From Desarmillaria ectypa (lineage: Eukaryota > Basidiomycota > Agaricomycetes > Agaricales > Physalacriaceae), in assembly GCA_030407005.1 (NCBI GenBank), contig JAUDYN010000010.1:1488001-1552000 (forward strand): a stretch of 64,000 bases of DNA, in the 5' to 3' direction. The notes below the pieces were generated by a model that worked only from the letters and a program-made list of their open reading frames with translations, did no database searches and was not told the origin of the DNA. Numbering within the stretch: position 1 is the first letter of the stretch; each line of letters opens with the position of its first letter. The position numbers and the translations under genes were made by a program. Below are positions 23,201-34,942 of the stretch, one piece after another.

Positions 23201-23890
23201 TATTGCTTGTCGTCCCGTCGTTGGCAATTGCAGCGCTGCGCAAATGTGTCCAGGTAACTCAAGTCTTGTTTAATCCGACAACAAACTCGATAGCACTAAG
23301 CAACGCGTTTCACAGGTTCTATGCATGCGGCCTAGAGGACTGTTAATACGTCCCCAATGGCACCACGTAGCTTGGCTACATATGTACTAGTCGTATACTC
23401 ACACACTGAACCGACACCTGGCACTGACCTTGGATTATCATTCAGGCCGTAGCCGGAATGACGATGATGCTCCAAAGGAACCATTACCTATTTACCCTTT
23501 TGCTAAAGCTCAGGCATAACCGATTCATACGATATGACCGAGGTATGATTGTAGTACATTCAATGATGAGGGCTAATGCCAAATGTATAATAACAATAAA
23601 ACTGCCAATCGCAGACCAGAAGGTCGAAGATAGTCTGCAATTCCACCCCTGGCGACTCTCAGTGCTAAAGCGCTATCCCCTTCTACGCATCAACAACTCC
23701 CCGACCGTCCGACTCCATTCTCTGTGACATAGGGTGGCAATGCCGACAATGCGAATGATACGAATGTAAACGCGAATATTCCGCGTATTAGTGCGAAAAA
23801 TATATCTACAAAAACCAAAGGTGAGTATGATACTATCGTATTGAACGATAGAAGACCTACTGCAGTATAAGAGTTCGTAACAGTCAAACC
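20300..23890. other. Decayed region without a supportable intact gene
   Basis: Minus-strand pieces look like eroded membrane-protein coding sequence: ILLSQQLATRRALYADERRW near 22240 and GKAIEGGFGIRCGSREHQL near 20640. Frames change within short distances and no family could be named. Confidence 0.4.
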
Positions 23891-23900
23891 CGAAGGTAAA

Positions 23901-24032
23901 TCATGCTACAACGCATCCACTGGTGCCCGAAGAGCCGGACGCCTCATTGACAATGCCCTCCAAGGCAGAAAGTTCGTCATCCTCAATCGTCTTCTCCGAA
24001 ACGATAGTTGCAACCCACTCGAAGCTATCCAT
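23901..24032 (-). CDS. Pheromone precursor 1, CaaX box CVVA
   Basis: A 43-residue peptide beginning MDSFEWV, acidic in the middle, and ending EASGSSGTSGCVVA followed by TGA. Length, the MDSF start, acidity and a terminal Cys-aliphatic-aliphatic-X box are the hallmarks of basidiomycete lipopeptide mating pheromone precursors, which are farnesylated on the Cys, trimmed and exported. Longer in-frame upstream Met codons exist, but MDSF matches three sister genes nearby or is nearly identical to them. A TATAAAAG box lies 105-112 bases upstream. No receptor is adjacent; the nearest is about 7 kb away at 31-33 kb. Confidence 0.8.
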   Translation of the reverse strand: MDSFEWVATIVSEKTIEDDELSALEGIVNEASGSSGTSGCVVA

Positions 24033-24136
24033 TGATGATAATGAGGATGAGGACGTGAAGGTACGAGAGAGGTATGATGGTATCGCAAGCGGGGGCTGGA
24101 GATCAGAACCTGGCGTTCCCCCTACCGCTTCTCCTC

Positions 24137-24144
24137 CTTTTATA
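24137..24144 (-). promoter_or_regulatory. TATA box of pheromone precursor 1
   Basis: TATAAAAG on the minus strand, about 105 bases before the ATG at 24032, matching the spacing at the sister pheromone genes. Confidence 0.55.
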
Positions 24145-24199
24145 GAGCCCACGTAACATACGGGTCCTGTCTCACTTTCACTTTGCACAACCCCAAGGC

Positions 24200-24207
24200 T
24201 TATTGTC
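24200..24207 (-). promoter_or_regulatory. HMG-box-like site upstream of pheromone precursor 1
   Basis: GACAATAA on the minus strand. It differs by one base from the GAACAATR motif found upstream of the other pheromone and receptor genes. Confidence 0.35.
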
Positions 24208-24209
24208 TT

Positions 24210-26090
24210 TTTTTCCCAAAGCGCAATTAGACAAGAACTGATTTACGATCGGCAAGGTGTGACCTTCCTTTTTCGGACGTGCCGCTTCGCTTCACAATAA
24301 GAGGTGGGTTCCGTATCATCTAGAAACATTACAAACAATAAGGCATCTAGACAGATTGACTTTTCTCGGCATTTGGTCCTTCCAGACAAAAAGCCAGGGC
24401 TCGGAATGGCGCGCCGTGATCCTGACTTGGAATTACGTTCTCGCAGTGGGCGTCGGGTGGACATTGTATGGTGTATTTCGGTATGTGTAAGCGCCTCGTT
24501 TCTTCGGATCATCTATTCGATTCTCCTGCAGCTGTTTCTCGGATCCTTGAAAAGTCCTACTGGTCTACATTGTTATCAACCGCTCCTGCACATAACTTGC
24601 TAATCATCTGGTTCTAGCTCCAGATGCAAAACACGGGCTTCTTGGATATGGAAAAACTCTACCCGTCTAATTATTGTATACTGTCGATTCTTCGAGCGAA
24701 GTGACATGGACGTAATTTGCCGATCATCACTAGGAACCGCAGAAATGCTTTGAAGAAAATCATATGCTCGTGCCTTACTCTAGCTGCATCTTCGAAACGC
24801 TTTTAGTGGCGTGTGTATACATCATCGAGTCAGAATGACCCCAGATTTACAAAGGCACCCTGCGTTCAGTAACCGGTTAAGGCCCGCTCGTGCTAATCAC
24901 GGTTTGCAGTAATACGAGACCCATTCGTCCATGAATCTTCCTATTGTTTTCGTCGCGGGTAAGTTTTCCGTTATCTCGGTACCTGTCTCAGTTGAATTTT
25001 CGAACGTATGCCTTATCGGAGCATCGGGGAAACTGCGCAAGTCGGGGGCCATGCACGATCCAGGACAATTTTGTTGTGATCCGTGAGCACCAAAATTCTC
25101 CGTCCAGAGAGTTCTCCATTAATTCGAACTTGATGGATGAAGGGAAAAAGTCAGCACTACTAGCATCGATGTCCTTCTATCACAAGTAACCACACCAACA
25201 CGACTCTTGCGCTGACGGCCCATGCCTTCCGATCTGTGCATCACCGCAATAGCGACTCTAATTGTTCTTACCACCGTAGAACCCGTCTGCCTTGCCTTGA
25301 GACCTTCACGGCTAAACCTTATCCTCTTCCCTTTCACTCCGAGGCGTGAAACTATTCTTTTTGTTGCAATGTGCCCGAGACTCAGATTCATTAGCGGAAG
25401 GCGTGATCTCCCTTTGCTAGTATCACATTTTTGCCTAGAACCAAGCCTTTCATACGCAAAACGGGAACTTTTATTGTGTCAAATTTTAACCAGCGCTATC
25501 TACTGTCAACTCTAGAAGTCATGCAGTGCGCAATTTTGTTTTAAGTTTAATTCACAATTATAGACCAGCACTTTCATCATCCAATTCGAGCGAAACAATT
25601 GGGATATGCCCGCAACCCAATGCCTGGGGCTCCACGACGCTGCACGTATGACGTCTTTTGAAGTGCTTTTTGGAGTTAACCTCGTCTATGTTCTCACCGG
25701 CCCACCGGCAGAAGGAGGAAGTAATCGCACACCATCAGCGGTGTGAAAGAATGCTCGATTCCTAAACGGACGTATACAATTCTAGCTTGGGACCTCACAT
25801 ACTACCATTGTGCTTATTCACCCGGAAACCTTCGTTGAACTGCATAGTTTCCGCGCGCGAACCTTCTGAAAGTAAACTCCACCGTATCCACAGACTTGTG
25901 TGACACTGCTTCGATGTCTACTGAAGTTCGTGTCGAGATTCTAACGCGTACTACCGGTGTCAGGCTACGTCCCTGTCATACAAACATACCCGTCGATGGG
26001 ACAGAAAAAATAGCCGAGTCTGTGATTGATGGCATACGTCTCCCCATACAATCCCACGCCTCATCTTATCATTGACCTGCAGAACAAGAA
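24210..26090. other. Stretch without a supportable gene
   Basis: Only short frames. The right end may hold the first exon of the Cys-motif gene A (an ATG at 25916), but no splice connection could be proven. Confidence 0.35.
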
Positions 26091-26099
26091 TGCGAACCA

Positions 26100-27322
26100 G
26101 ACGCAGTTGAAACAAGGTCCTCGTCCCGCGATTCGCCACTCAGCAACATAGGCACTTCCACCGAGGAGGATCAAAACCAAACTCCCAAGGAGAAAAAATT
26201 CAACACGACTAGCGTTCTCGTGTTCCGAGCATCTGCCAAAGTAAGGTATCCTCCCACCTCTCAGATATGCATGAATCTGACAATCTTCCGAAGACTGAAT
26301 GGCCAGCTATAGCTAAGAGACTTGGGCACAAAACCCGCGGCCACGGGGAAAATTGGAGGGACTATCAGAAAAGGGCCCTTCAAAACCTGGGTTCTGACCT
26401 TCTCAAGGGACCCAAGCGTCATCAGGAGATCGCTCGATTAGCGATGGATGCCGGAGAGTATGTCCACATGATTGTAATCCTCGATCCGACGGATTAGGGA
26501 GCAGTATTGAAGAAGCAGGGAGAATCAAAAGCATGGAGGATCGAAAACGCCGATATAACCACCTGGGGAGTGGAACCAGTCCATCGTCCCGTTTCAGTAA
26601 GTTCACTTCCTAACGTACTGATTATCCCGCTCAGTACTTGATATCTTCTAGTGTCAACGCTGCACCGACGCGAGAATACCATGCATGTTCACGGACAGCC
26701 ACGACCGAACAACGCAGCTTGCCGGCTCTGTTCCGTGAAATTTTCACGATGCGATGACACGACGCCGAAATGCAAACGTCCAGTTGCGAAACAGCCCGAT
26801 CCGATAGACCATAGGGTAGGCCCAGCACCGTCTGGGAAGCGGAAGAGCCGAGGCGAAATCTCGCAAGGTACTGTTACCACTTCCAAGAAACACAAGTCAA
26901 GCACCGAGAATGTCATCCGGGTCAGCAGCTCCTCCTTTTTCTCCACACCAAACTCGCTACCTTCTGCAACTACAGCTACAAAGTCTGTAACCGCCCTCAC
27001 CAGCGAATTATGGAGCCAGGAGACGAATCGGTACGAAGCGCGGATCCAGGAACTTCAAAAGCAAGAACATAATTCAGCATCACTCCTCACGGCATGTCGG
27101 ATGGAGGTGCAAGCCGCAAAGCAGCAGAGCGCAGATTTCAAGGCACAAAATGAGCTGCTCGAGGCGGAAATCGCAACATTGGAAGCTGGGAACACAAAGC
27201 TCGAGGGACGGGTGGGTGCTACGAGGAAGGCATTGGAGGGCCTGAAGAGCAAATTCCTGGTGAAATTGATCCAAGCTCCTGATGAAATTATGACTGGTTT
27301 GGATGAAATAGGCGCTCAGTAG
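26100..27322 (+). pseudogene. Cys-motif coiled-coil gene, tandem copy A (broken)
   Basis: The order is an acidic Ser-rich part; a block with WRDYQKRALQNLGSDLLK and RLAMDAGEYVHMIVILDPTD; a GTAAGT intron; a Cys pair block CQRCTDARIPCMFTD; ACRLCSVKFSRCD; and a C-terminal coiled coil (QNELLEAEIATLEAGNTKLE). Aligned with copies B and C it has an in-frame TAG right after DPTD (26496-26498) and a one-base frame change between CMFTD and ACRLC. The CxxC-x(n)-C-x(n)-CxxC-x(n)-C spacing suggests metal binding, but no named zinc-finger family was recognised. Confidence 0.55.
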
Positions 27323-27473
27323 ACTTGGGATGGAAATTTTGTACAACGAGCATTATATCACTTCTTGAAATGCGTGTTTTGTATGTCTGATTGGATCAAA
27401 ATGATTCGATGAGACAGAACATAAAATTGACATACATAATGGGATTGCTTCCGTGATGTAAATTAAGTATAAC

Positions 27474-28650
27474 ATGTTGGCGTTGGGTGATTGGAAACAA
27501 CTTCCATCAGACCACCATCAACCACCTTCTACCGCTCCATCCGGCTTTATAGTAGCGCCTGGCACCAACGACGCTCAATCCCACGACATGGATTTTTTGA
27601 ATTTAACGGTCGACGACATAGACTCGCAGTCTGACTTTGATATCGGAGGATCCGCGACGGACAGCGAAAGCTGGCCCAAATCTGGCATTGAAATAACTGT
27701 TCCTCGGAGAGAAACCAAACAGGATGTAGGTCCACGGTCTCGCACAAACCGTCAGGTACACCAAAGTTCGTGTAATGCATTCCTCTCATAACTCACTCTG
27801 TATTTCCCCAGCAAACTGGGAGAAAGCTCTCCGCTCGCTGTGGGTACCGGCCCCGACTACCCAACGAAGACTGGTCCGAATACATTGATCGTTCTTTCCG
27901 AAGCTTTGGGAAATCTCTCCTCAAAGTAACAACCGAGGCTGAACTCGAAGCCGTCCGACTTGCCATAAACAAGGCGAACATGCATACATCGTCTTGGCTC
28001 CTGACACCACAGATTATGAGACCCGAACCGAAGAGCGTGCAGGCAACTGGGTCCTCAGTAACACCAACTTGGGAGAATGGGGCCTGAAATGCACTAAGCG
28101 CGAACCGGCTGTAAGTGCGCGATCTGATCCAACGGGGATTTCATCAACTCAACAGATGACCCTTGCAGTGCCGATGGTGCATCGAAGCAAAGTTTGATTG
28201 CACTTACACAAGCGGCCAGCATCTAAATCGCAGTAAATGCCGTTTATGCGCCGTGCAGTTTGCCCATTGCGAAGGCCCTGCTATACGGAAACGAAGACAC
28301 CCGTCTGGCGCAACCGCCCAAAGTACTCATTCTTCACGTCCTCTATCCAAAAGACTCCGGACTGATGCGCCCAGCCCAATTCGCTCGCTCCCAGCCTCCG
28401 AATCATCTACTCTCCAGTTGACTCAGAATCTTTGGAGAAATGGCACCACCTTAGGAAAGGATGTGACAACTCTACGACACTAACCTGAATCAGAGAGAGA
28501 GAAGCTCGGTGAGCTCTGCAGAAGATGGATTCTACGCTGGAAGAGAAGATGTTGGAACTGCAGGCACAAGTAATTGCGCTTTTAGCTGAATCACAGGCAC
28601 ACGACGAAGTCGTACGAATTATGGAGAAGATACTCATTGAAAGGGCCTAG
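27474..28650 (+). pseudogene. Cys-motif coiled-coil gene, tandem copy B (broken)
   Basis: Starts MLALGDWKQ, acidic (LNLTVDDIDSQSDFD), then SRTNRQ, an intron, and GYRPRLPNEDWSEYIDRSFR, matching copy C. The frame shifts near 27983 inside the AINKAN/EYAHLV block and resumes as DTTDYETRTEERAGNWVLSN. After a GTAAGT intron come CRWCIEAKFDCTYTSG and CRLCAVQFAHCEG. A second frame change after LTQNLWRNGTTLGKDV displaces the coiled coil (STLEEKMLELQAQVIALLAE). Two breaks make it a pseudogene unless unusual splicing repairs both. Confidence 0.55.
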
Positions 28651-28664
28651 GGCCGTGGATTAGA

Positions 28665-29802
28665 GTGAGCGCTCTCACGCGCACCGACGATGCAGGCTCG
28701 TCGGAGCATGAAGACTTTTTGCACGCGACGGACGGCTCTGAGTCTCAAACACAGAGCCGAAGCGAATACACCGACGCAGGGAGCCTGCTCGGCCATGAAG
28801 CTGAGGATGAGAATTCTCCAACACTATTTAATCGAGGGGCGGGAAGATACAAGGTGACTGTGTCTCGTACAAATCGACAGGTGAGGCCCTCCGAATGCAA
28901 TCACCCTCACCCTCCACCCAGCAAACGTAGAAAGCCCTCTCCGATCTGTGTGGGTACCGACCCCGCATGCCAGGGGAGGATTGGGAGCACTATTGCAAAC
29001 GATCTCTTCGTAAATTCGGGAAAGTTCTCCTCAAAGAAGCCACAGACGTGGAACTCGAGGCCGTCCGACTTGCCATGGACAAAACCGAGTATGCTCACCT
29101 CGTCCTGACAATCGACACCACCGACTACGAGATCCAACCTGAGGAGCGTGCAGGGAACTGCGTACTCAGTAACACAGACCTAGGAAATTGGGGGTTGAAG
29201 TGCGTTAAACGCGAACCAGCAGTAAGCAGTCGACATCCTCCTCCTGAAATTCCGTCAATTTACCAAGACGCTCATAGTGCCGAAGGTGCATCGAGGCAGA
29301 TGTCGATTGCACCTACACGGACAGCCAGCATCTAAGTGACGGCGATTGTCGTTTATGCTCTGTCGCTTTTACACACTGCGAAGGCACTGCTGCACGAAAA
29401 CGCGTACGCCAATCCCATGCACCCGGTGGCATCCATTCCCCATCGAAGAAGGCCCGGATCGGCGCCGAACCTAATTCAGGTCCTTCGTGCGCCGCGGCGC
29501 GTCAGGATGGAGAATTTTTGTCCGCGTCCCGCTTCACCCAAAATCTCTGGAACATGAATGGCGTTTTGGGAAAGGAGGTGATGGCTTTATGGCATCGACT
29601 TGAAGAGCAGTCAAAGACTCAACAAATTCTGGAGAGCGACAAATCTGCGCTGGAAAAAGAGGTGCTAGCTTTGCGCGCGCTGGTTGTCCAACTTGAGGCC
29701 GAGTCAAAGGCAGATAAGAAAGCTTTGCGAGCAGTGAAGATGGCACTGGCGAAAAAAGCGAAGGCCGATAATGATGAAAAGAAGGCCCGTGATCGTGAAT
29801 AA
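28665..29802 (+). CDS. Cys-motif coiled-coil protein, tandem copy C (open)
   Basis: Readable exons: an acidic first part ending SRTNRQ (donor GTGAGG near 28881); a block KALSDLCGYRPRMPGEDWEHY to VKREPA (28932-29221, assuming the AG after AAACGT is used, which avoids an in-frame TAG); and after a GTAAGC intron CRRCIEADVDCTYTD, CRLCSVAFTHCEG, a basic patch (SPSKKARIG) and a long coiled coil ending AKADNDEKKARDRE at 29802. The true start is unclear: no good ATG opens the first exon. The basic patch beside a Cys cluster could fit a nuclear, DNA-associated protein, but this is only inference. It lies between two pheromone genes of the mating-type block. Confidence 0.5.
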
Positions 29803-29809
29803 GCATAGT

Positions 29810-30410
29810 CCAAATTCAGGTTGTTACAACCTATGTCGAGGTTACAGCTTCAATGCCAGCTCGATACTTGAATATCACCCACACTGTCCTCGTGTAGAAA
29901 CTGTTCGAGGTTGAGGCATCTCTAATCATGGAAACGAAGTCCGAGTACTGACTGTTAGCTTTGTGTTCCCCTGAAGCCTAAACTTGACGATGCAAAGATA
30001 CTTGAGGCCTGTTGCTCCCAATCCCCATGGCACCGAAACAAAATATATAATAATTCGAGTAGCACCCAAGTCGAGGGTACCAGACCGTCATCACAAGTGA
30101 TAATGCTACATTTACAACGAAATGTAATAACCGAAAAAATAAACAGGGATTAAGAAGGCGTAAAGAGAGTCGACGCGGGAATAAAAGGGCTGCCGCATAA
30201 TATTGAAGACAGAATAACACGAAGATAGGGATGCGATGAATGGGTAGCGCGGATCTAAACGTTCCGTCGAGTTCTGCCTGGCGAGGGTTCTGCTCGGTGG
30301 CAGACGGGTTCAATATCGTTATGATTGTCTTGAAATCAGAGGATCAGCAAACGCCTGTGAGAGCAGAGCCAAAATCAACGTACTAGTCAACCAACGATGC
30401 TCTAGTCGAT
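29810..30410. other. Stretch without a supportable gene
   Basis: Intergenic DNA between the Cys-motif array and pheromone precursor 2. Nothing recognised. Confidence 0.4.
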
Positions 30411-30417
30411 GGATGCA

Positions 30418-30573
30418 TCATGACACCACACAACCTGTGTACGATACAGACCCATCACGATATTCAAAGTCGACAGGTATGTCGATGAAGTCTCCCCTTT
30501 CCGGTGAAGACGACGGGGATGAGGAGTGAGTGAGAGCTACCTCGAGCTCAAGTTCAGTATCAAATGAATCCAT
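30418..30573 (-). CDS. Pheromone precursor 2, CaaX box CVVS
   Basis: A 51-residue peptide starting MDSFDTELELE and ending FEYRDGSVSYTGCVVS then TGA. The MDSF start, acidic body and terminal Cys-Val-Val-Ser box identify a lipopeptide mating pheromone precursor; the Cys would be farnesylated. The N-terminal cut of the mature peptide cannot be fixed, and the YR|DGS position is one possibility. It lies 640 bases downstream of receptor gene 1 on the same strand. An ATATAAGG TATA-like box lies about 105 bases upstream, with a GAACAATGT site about 165 bases upstream. An in-frame Met nine codons earlier is less likely. Confidence 0.85.
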   Translation of the reverse strand: MDSFDTELELEVALTHSSSPSSSPERGDFIDIPVDFEYRDGSVSYTGCVVS

Positions 30574-30736
30574 GGAGGTTGGTAAATATTGTCCTAACAA
30601 CAGAGATGTTGGTTTCGCGGGTTGGGGGACGAAGTGCGTTAACTGGAATTGAAGAAAGAAAAGGAGGCCCTTTTCCTTATATTAGAATTTGCCACTCGCG
30701 ACATTGAAACAATAGGAAGAGCAATGAGACCGATGG

Positions 30737-30745
30737 ACATTGTTC
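30737..30745 (-). promoter_or_regulatory. GAACAATR motif upstream of pheromone precursor 2
   Basis: GAACAATGT on the minus strand, about 165 bases before the ATG. Two more copies, GAACAATG (30987-30994, +) and GAACAATAA (30999-31007, -), lie about 420 bases upstream. Confidence 0.5.
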
Positions 30746-31212
30746 AGCAACAAGCAATTGAACAGATTAGGCGATGAATGGTGCGGAGTTCGAAACGGAA
30801 GTCGTTAGAACGCAACCACGTGACCTTATCTTTCCCGATTTTGGATGTGCGTACCCTTGACTTCCTGATATTGTACTGGATCCGTAATCTCGAGTATGTA
30901 ACCATTACGAAGAGTAGCGAAAATTCATGGTCTCAACGCATGGAACGTTTCTATTTACGAACTGCGAGCTTCTGTACCCTCCCGTCGAACAATGCTCGTT
31001 ATTGTTCTGGCCTCTGGGCGTCCTCAGTGTTCCTTACTCGCTCTCACACCCATGCGTGGTCCTGCATCCTGACGATGTATCCGGCAAAATGCAAAGGTAA
31101 GACAAGACAATGGTTTCCTTAATTCTTTGATATCTAAAGATACAACAGACGAAATACCGAAAGAAATCATGTACAAAATTCAAAACGAAAGAATAAAAGT
31201 GTAAAGCGGTTT

Positions 31213-32802
31213 TCATGAAGAATGATCTGCAGTATTCATATTAATATCCTGATCAGACGAGGGATATGTGAAGGGTCTCGCAGAGCCCTGTCGACGAGGA
31301 TGGCGCGGAGGCGGCGATAGGGGTATGGGCATAGTAGGCAAAGGCAATTCCACCACGACCGAGTTCGGACTCTCAAAAGCCGTCGCCGTCGACGGGGTAG
31401 GCGGTAGCGACTTCTGAGGGTCTGTCCCATAACATGTCGTGTCATCAGATTGTGTATCATAGTCCAGATCATCCAGACTGCTCCTGTACTTATAAAGAGA
31501 GGGTGGAGTGGGTGTTTGGATGCTTGTGGTGGATGTATTGGCGATATTCGACTTTGGGGATGACGGTGCGATGCTGGGGAGTGATATTGCACCGTTCTTG
31601 TCTGAGGACCTGAAGCATGGATTAGATAGATAATCGCCCAAGAACAAGACAAAACGAACCTAGTCCACGACCCAAATGGTGTTTCCTTAGCGTCGGTCTT
31701 GGGAGTCTGCCGAAGGACATTCCTGCGGAACCACAAGAACCAATTTTTGTAGTCTTCGACCGCCTCACGTCCAAACGCAAAGAAGGCGACGAATATGATC
31801 GTCGACGCAGGGACCAACCACCACAGGAAGTAATACGCCCTCGCAACTAATGGAGGGAGAAGTATCGCAGGGTATTGATCCACACGCAAAAAGTCGGAAT
31901 GGACATGCCTCCAGTTGTCCCAGGTACGTATAGGAATGCCGATCGTGGTAAACCAGAGCGTATAGCAAGTAACAGCCAACGACCAGATCATTTGCATGAT
32001 GGACATCAGCATAAGTCGGAAGTATCGCGAAATCGTGAGCGCCGATTTCGAGGAATTTAAATGGGCAGCGAATGTCATGCGTCGAATCATGAAGTGTCGG
32101 AGGGCAAGGCCTGTACAACGAAACGAAAGGATGAGCTCGTTCTTTGATTGCTGAAACCGTAAGACATACCAGCAAAGATCAAACTCGCAATAGATAGAAG
32201 AATGGGAGGTATCCACACAATGAATATCGCAGGAATCGAGAAATAGGTGGTAGGACGACAGCCGTACTCTTCAATGATATCGAACCTATGTCCTTGCACG
32301 ACATAATCTGCAGTTCCCCGAGGTAAGCATCATGCCACGCCAAGTCTAAAGAAAACCACCTACGCAGCACCATAAAAATTATAGGCAAGCCCCAACACAT
32401 TCCGAACTCGAAAATCCTCCTCCTCTTTTTATCAGCAATCATCGTCTGCGCATTCCTCACCGACGCCACCTGCTCGAGATGGATACATATACACAAACAG
32501 GCAGCTGGTAGCGCAACATTCGCGCCAATGATCAATTTCGTGGCTATCACAAAGAAAAAGTCAGATTCCTTTCCTTCTCTCATCCTACCAACTAACGACT
32601 CACTGATATCACACCAAACTGGCACGACGATGTCAACATTATTCCCCCACACCAACGCATCCACGCCATAAACCAAGTTCATAACAAACAACCAGCATAT
32701 AATAGATAGCGTGGCGACATTGCCTACGCGCCAGTGCCATGGCAAAGGGAGGACGAGGGACAGAGCAGCGAGGAACGCAACGGGAGCGAATTCGCGATGC
32801 AT
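31213..32802 (-). CDS. STE3-type pheromone receptor 1
   Basis: On the minus strand the exons start MHREFAPVAFLAALSLVLPL and give PLPWHWRVGN, NNVDIVVPVWCDI (conserved WCDI before an intron), TKLIIGANVALPAACLCI, a short intron, DKKRRRIFEF, an intron, QGHRFDIIEEYGC (conserved loop), IVWIPPILLSIASLIFAG, an intron, LALRHFMIRRMTFAAHL, SRYFRLMLMS, FAFGREAVEDYKN and a long Ser/Pro-rich cytoplasmic tail to 31213. All introns have GT-AG borders and no premature stop was seen, so the gene looks functional. STE3 proteins are seven-helix G-protein-coupled receptors that sense farnesylated pheromones from compatible mates. By its loops it resembles the relic receptor 4 more than receptors 2 and 3. Confidence 0.9.
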
Positions 32803-32898
32803 CGGTGGAAGGGAAGGGTACGGTGAAAGAGGGATGAAGGAACTTTTCTCTTTTTCATGGTGCGTTTGTTATAAGAATAGAAACAAAGACGAAGGAGA

Positions 32899-32907
32899 GA
32901 ACAATGG
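32899..32907 (+). promoter_or_regulatory. GAACAATR motif upstream of receptor 1
   Basis: GAACAATGG about 100 bases upstream of the receptor 1 ATG (gene on the minus strand). Confidence 0.5.
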
Positions 32908-33302
32908 TTTACTGATTGTGAGCCTAATGGGGACGAACGCCTCGGGAGATGCCGGCCAACACCCAGCTTGGCGGCAACTACCAGGGCCCCTCTCAAGTCC
33001 AGAAATTGAATGTCACCCTTGTAGGGATAAATGCACACCAAATGTAGCTAGACTCACGACAAAGTACACTGCACCCTGATTTGCGCACCGAGATTCCCGA
33101 CCACTTGCTCCAAGTCTGTATTTTGTCCCACTTACTACTTTGCCCAAACTTTATCCAGTGGTTTCCGATGTGTTATTTCAGAGCATATAATCCAGCCTGC
33201 CGTTAATAATGATGTTATCCATCTCTCATCAGCTATAATCAAAGATTGGCACCGGACTATCGGAATACTAGACTCGTCAGATCCTAAAACCAAGTCCTAC
33301 TC

Positions 33303-34277
33303 TGTTATGGATCTCGCGTATCCATAAACTCGGTGCATGAGTCAACGCATGCCTACACTCGGCCTTCTCGGTCCTAGCAGTGACTCACACATAATTTTCT
33401 CTTACTTTCTCTATTCTTCTTGCTGATACTAGAATATAATAGAACATTGTAGAATATTCATGACTCGAGCCTTTTAGTATATAAATACCGTCTGTAACAT
33501 TGTAGAAAGGAATCATCTATCTACTCATCTTCAAGTCCACTTCATTGTGTGAACTAAGCATCTGATCGGTTACGCCTAGCGCTTGCCAATCTCCTCGCTT
33601 CCTGACTACGCCTAGCGCTTGTCTTCACCTACAGCCCGTAATAGCTCCGCGCTCACCAGCTGCTTCCTACAGTAATTGCTTCGCACTTACTGACCCCTTT
33701 ACCTCGCAAACCGGACCTCTCAGGTCTCCTCACGAACCCTTGCCGGAATCCATTCTATTCCCTAACGACATACATCTTTATAACATATCCTACCTCGCTT
33801 CGATCATCGCTTGTCACCCCTCACTCTCATATCCTGATTTCGGCAGATTCCTAACATACTCGGAAGCCCTTCACGGTCAGATAAAGCCATACAGCCTTAC
33901 AGGGACAGACCATATTCAACACCCATCCCCTCCTCGTCCTCAAGAAATAATTGGCTCATCGACCTGCGCGCACTGTTTAGCACCCGCCAATCGGCCACCC
34001 AGTCCATGCCTCGTAGGACGAATCCAGAGGCACTCGACCCCGATTCGATAACCTCGAGGGCACAAAGTCGTGATTCCGAGTACCGCATCGGATGTGTAAC
34101 GAGCCGGCTACAGGCCCGGTGCCTTTCTCCATTTCATACCCTGTCGTCGCTCCACTTGCTCCACCGTTCGCGCCTTGTTCGATATTGTCTATTTGATATT
34201 AGTTAGTAGTATAAAAGAGCTACGTACCGCTGTAGTAGCTCGGGTTTTTCGCAATTAACCAGCCTTTACACCTGTCA
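33303..34277 (+). mobile_element. LTR-like retroelement fragment
   Basis: Begins TGTTATGGATCTCG. It contains a TATA box (GTATATAAATACC at about 33478) and repeated CTACGCCTAGCGCTTG units near 33570 and 33605, followed by an open frame at 33740-34051 with a CAHC...C cluster (SSTCAHCLAPANRPPSPC), which could be a gag-like start. No polymerase domain is present. The fragment ends in the left arm of a long inverted repeat. Confidence 0.45.
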
Positions 34278-34490
34278 TGGGCTCTCACAAGGAGCTTGAT
34301 GCAAATAGTGACAGGTGTAAAGGCTGGTTAATTGCGAAAAACCCGAGCTACTACAGCGGTACGTAGCTCTTTTATACTACTAACTAATATCAAATAGACA
34401 ATATCGAACAAGGCGCGAACGGTGGAGCAAGTGGAGCGACGACAGGGTATGAAATGGAGAAAGGCACCGGGCCTGTAGCCGGCTCGTTAC
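34096..34490. repeat. 182-bp inverted repeat around a 31-bp loop
   Basis: The left arm 34096-34277 and right arm 34309-34490 are reverse complements with no mismatch that I could find by reading. The arms start GTAACGAGCC / end GGCTCGTTAC and contain TATAAAAGAGCTACGTACC. The transcript or single strand could fold into a very stable hairpin. Confidence 0.85.
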
Positions 34491-34942
34491 AGGATGCGTA
34501 TCAAGGTCCAACTTGGTGGTATTCGATTACTGGGAACGAACAGACATAAGACTGGCCTTACCATCTATATACGAAGCCTGAGTTTAGTGAGTACCTTTCT
34601 TGGATAGCAGACACGCCATGGAGTACCCCCGCCGCCACCCAAGGTACTCTAAACAGCCCCCATAGTACCGCCAGCTCTATCCCGAACACTTCATTTGATG
34701 AGGCACAGTGCAGACAAACGGCGAAAAAAAAAAAAAAAACCCAGATAGATACGCACGTCTGGTAAGATATGCCCTTGATTACACATGCAGATCCTCTGAT
34801 CCGTGTCGTCTTCAAGTAATGCATTCTCTTTTCGTCCAAATAGCTTGCAGCCCCTCGATTGCGTTCTAGGAGGAACCTAATCCAAGAGGCTCTAATTCCC
34901 TCAATAGAGTCTCATGTGATCGTTCTGGTGCATACGCCATAG

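Noticed and set aside
31236..32216. A single long minus-strand frame of 326 codons read as one protein
   Set aside because: It reads through introns of receptor 1. The spliced model explains conserved receptor blocks and the tail in a different phase.
34720..34740. A-rich run as a possible retroposon poly(A) tail
   Set aside because: No target-site duplication or upstream retroposon sequence was found.
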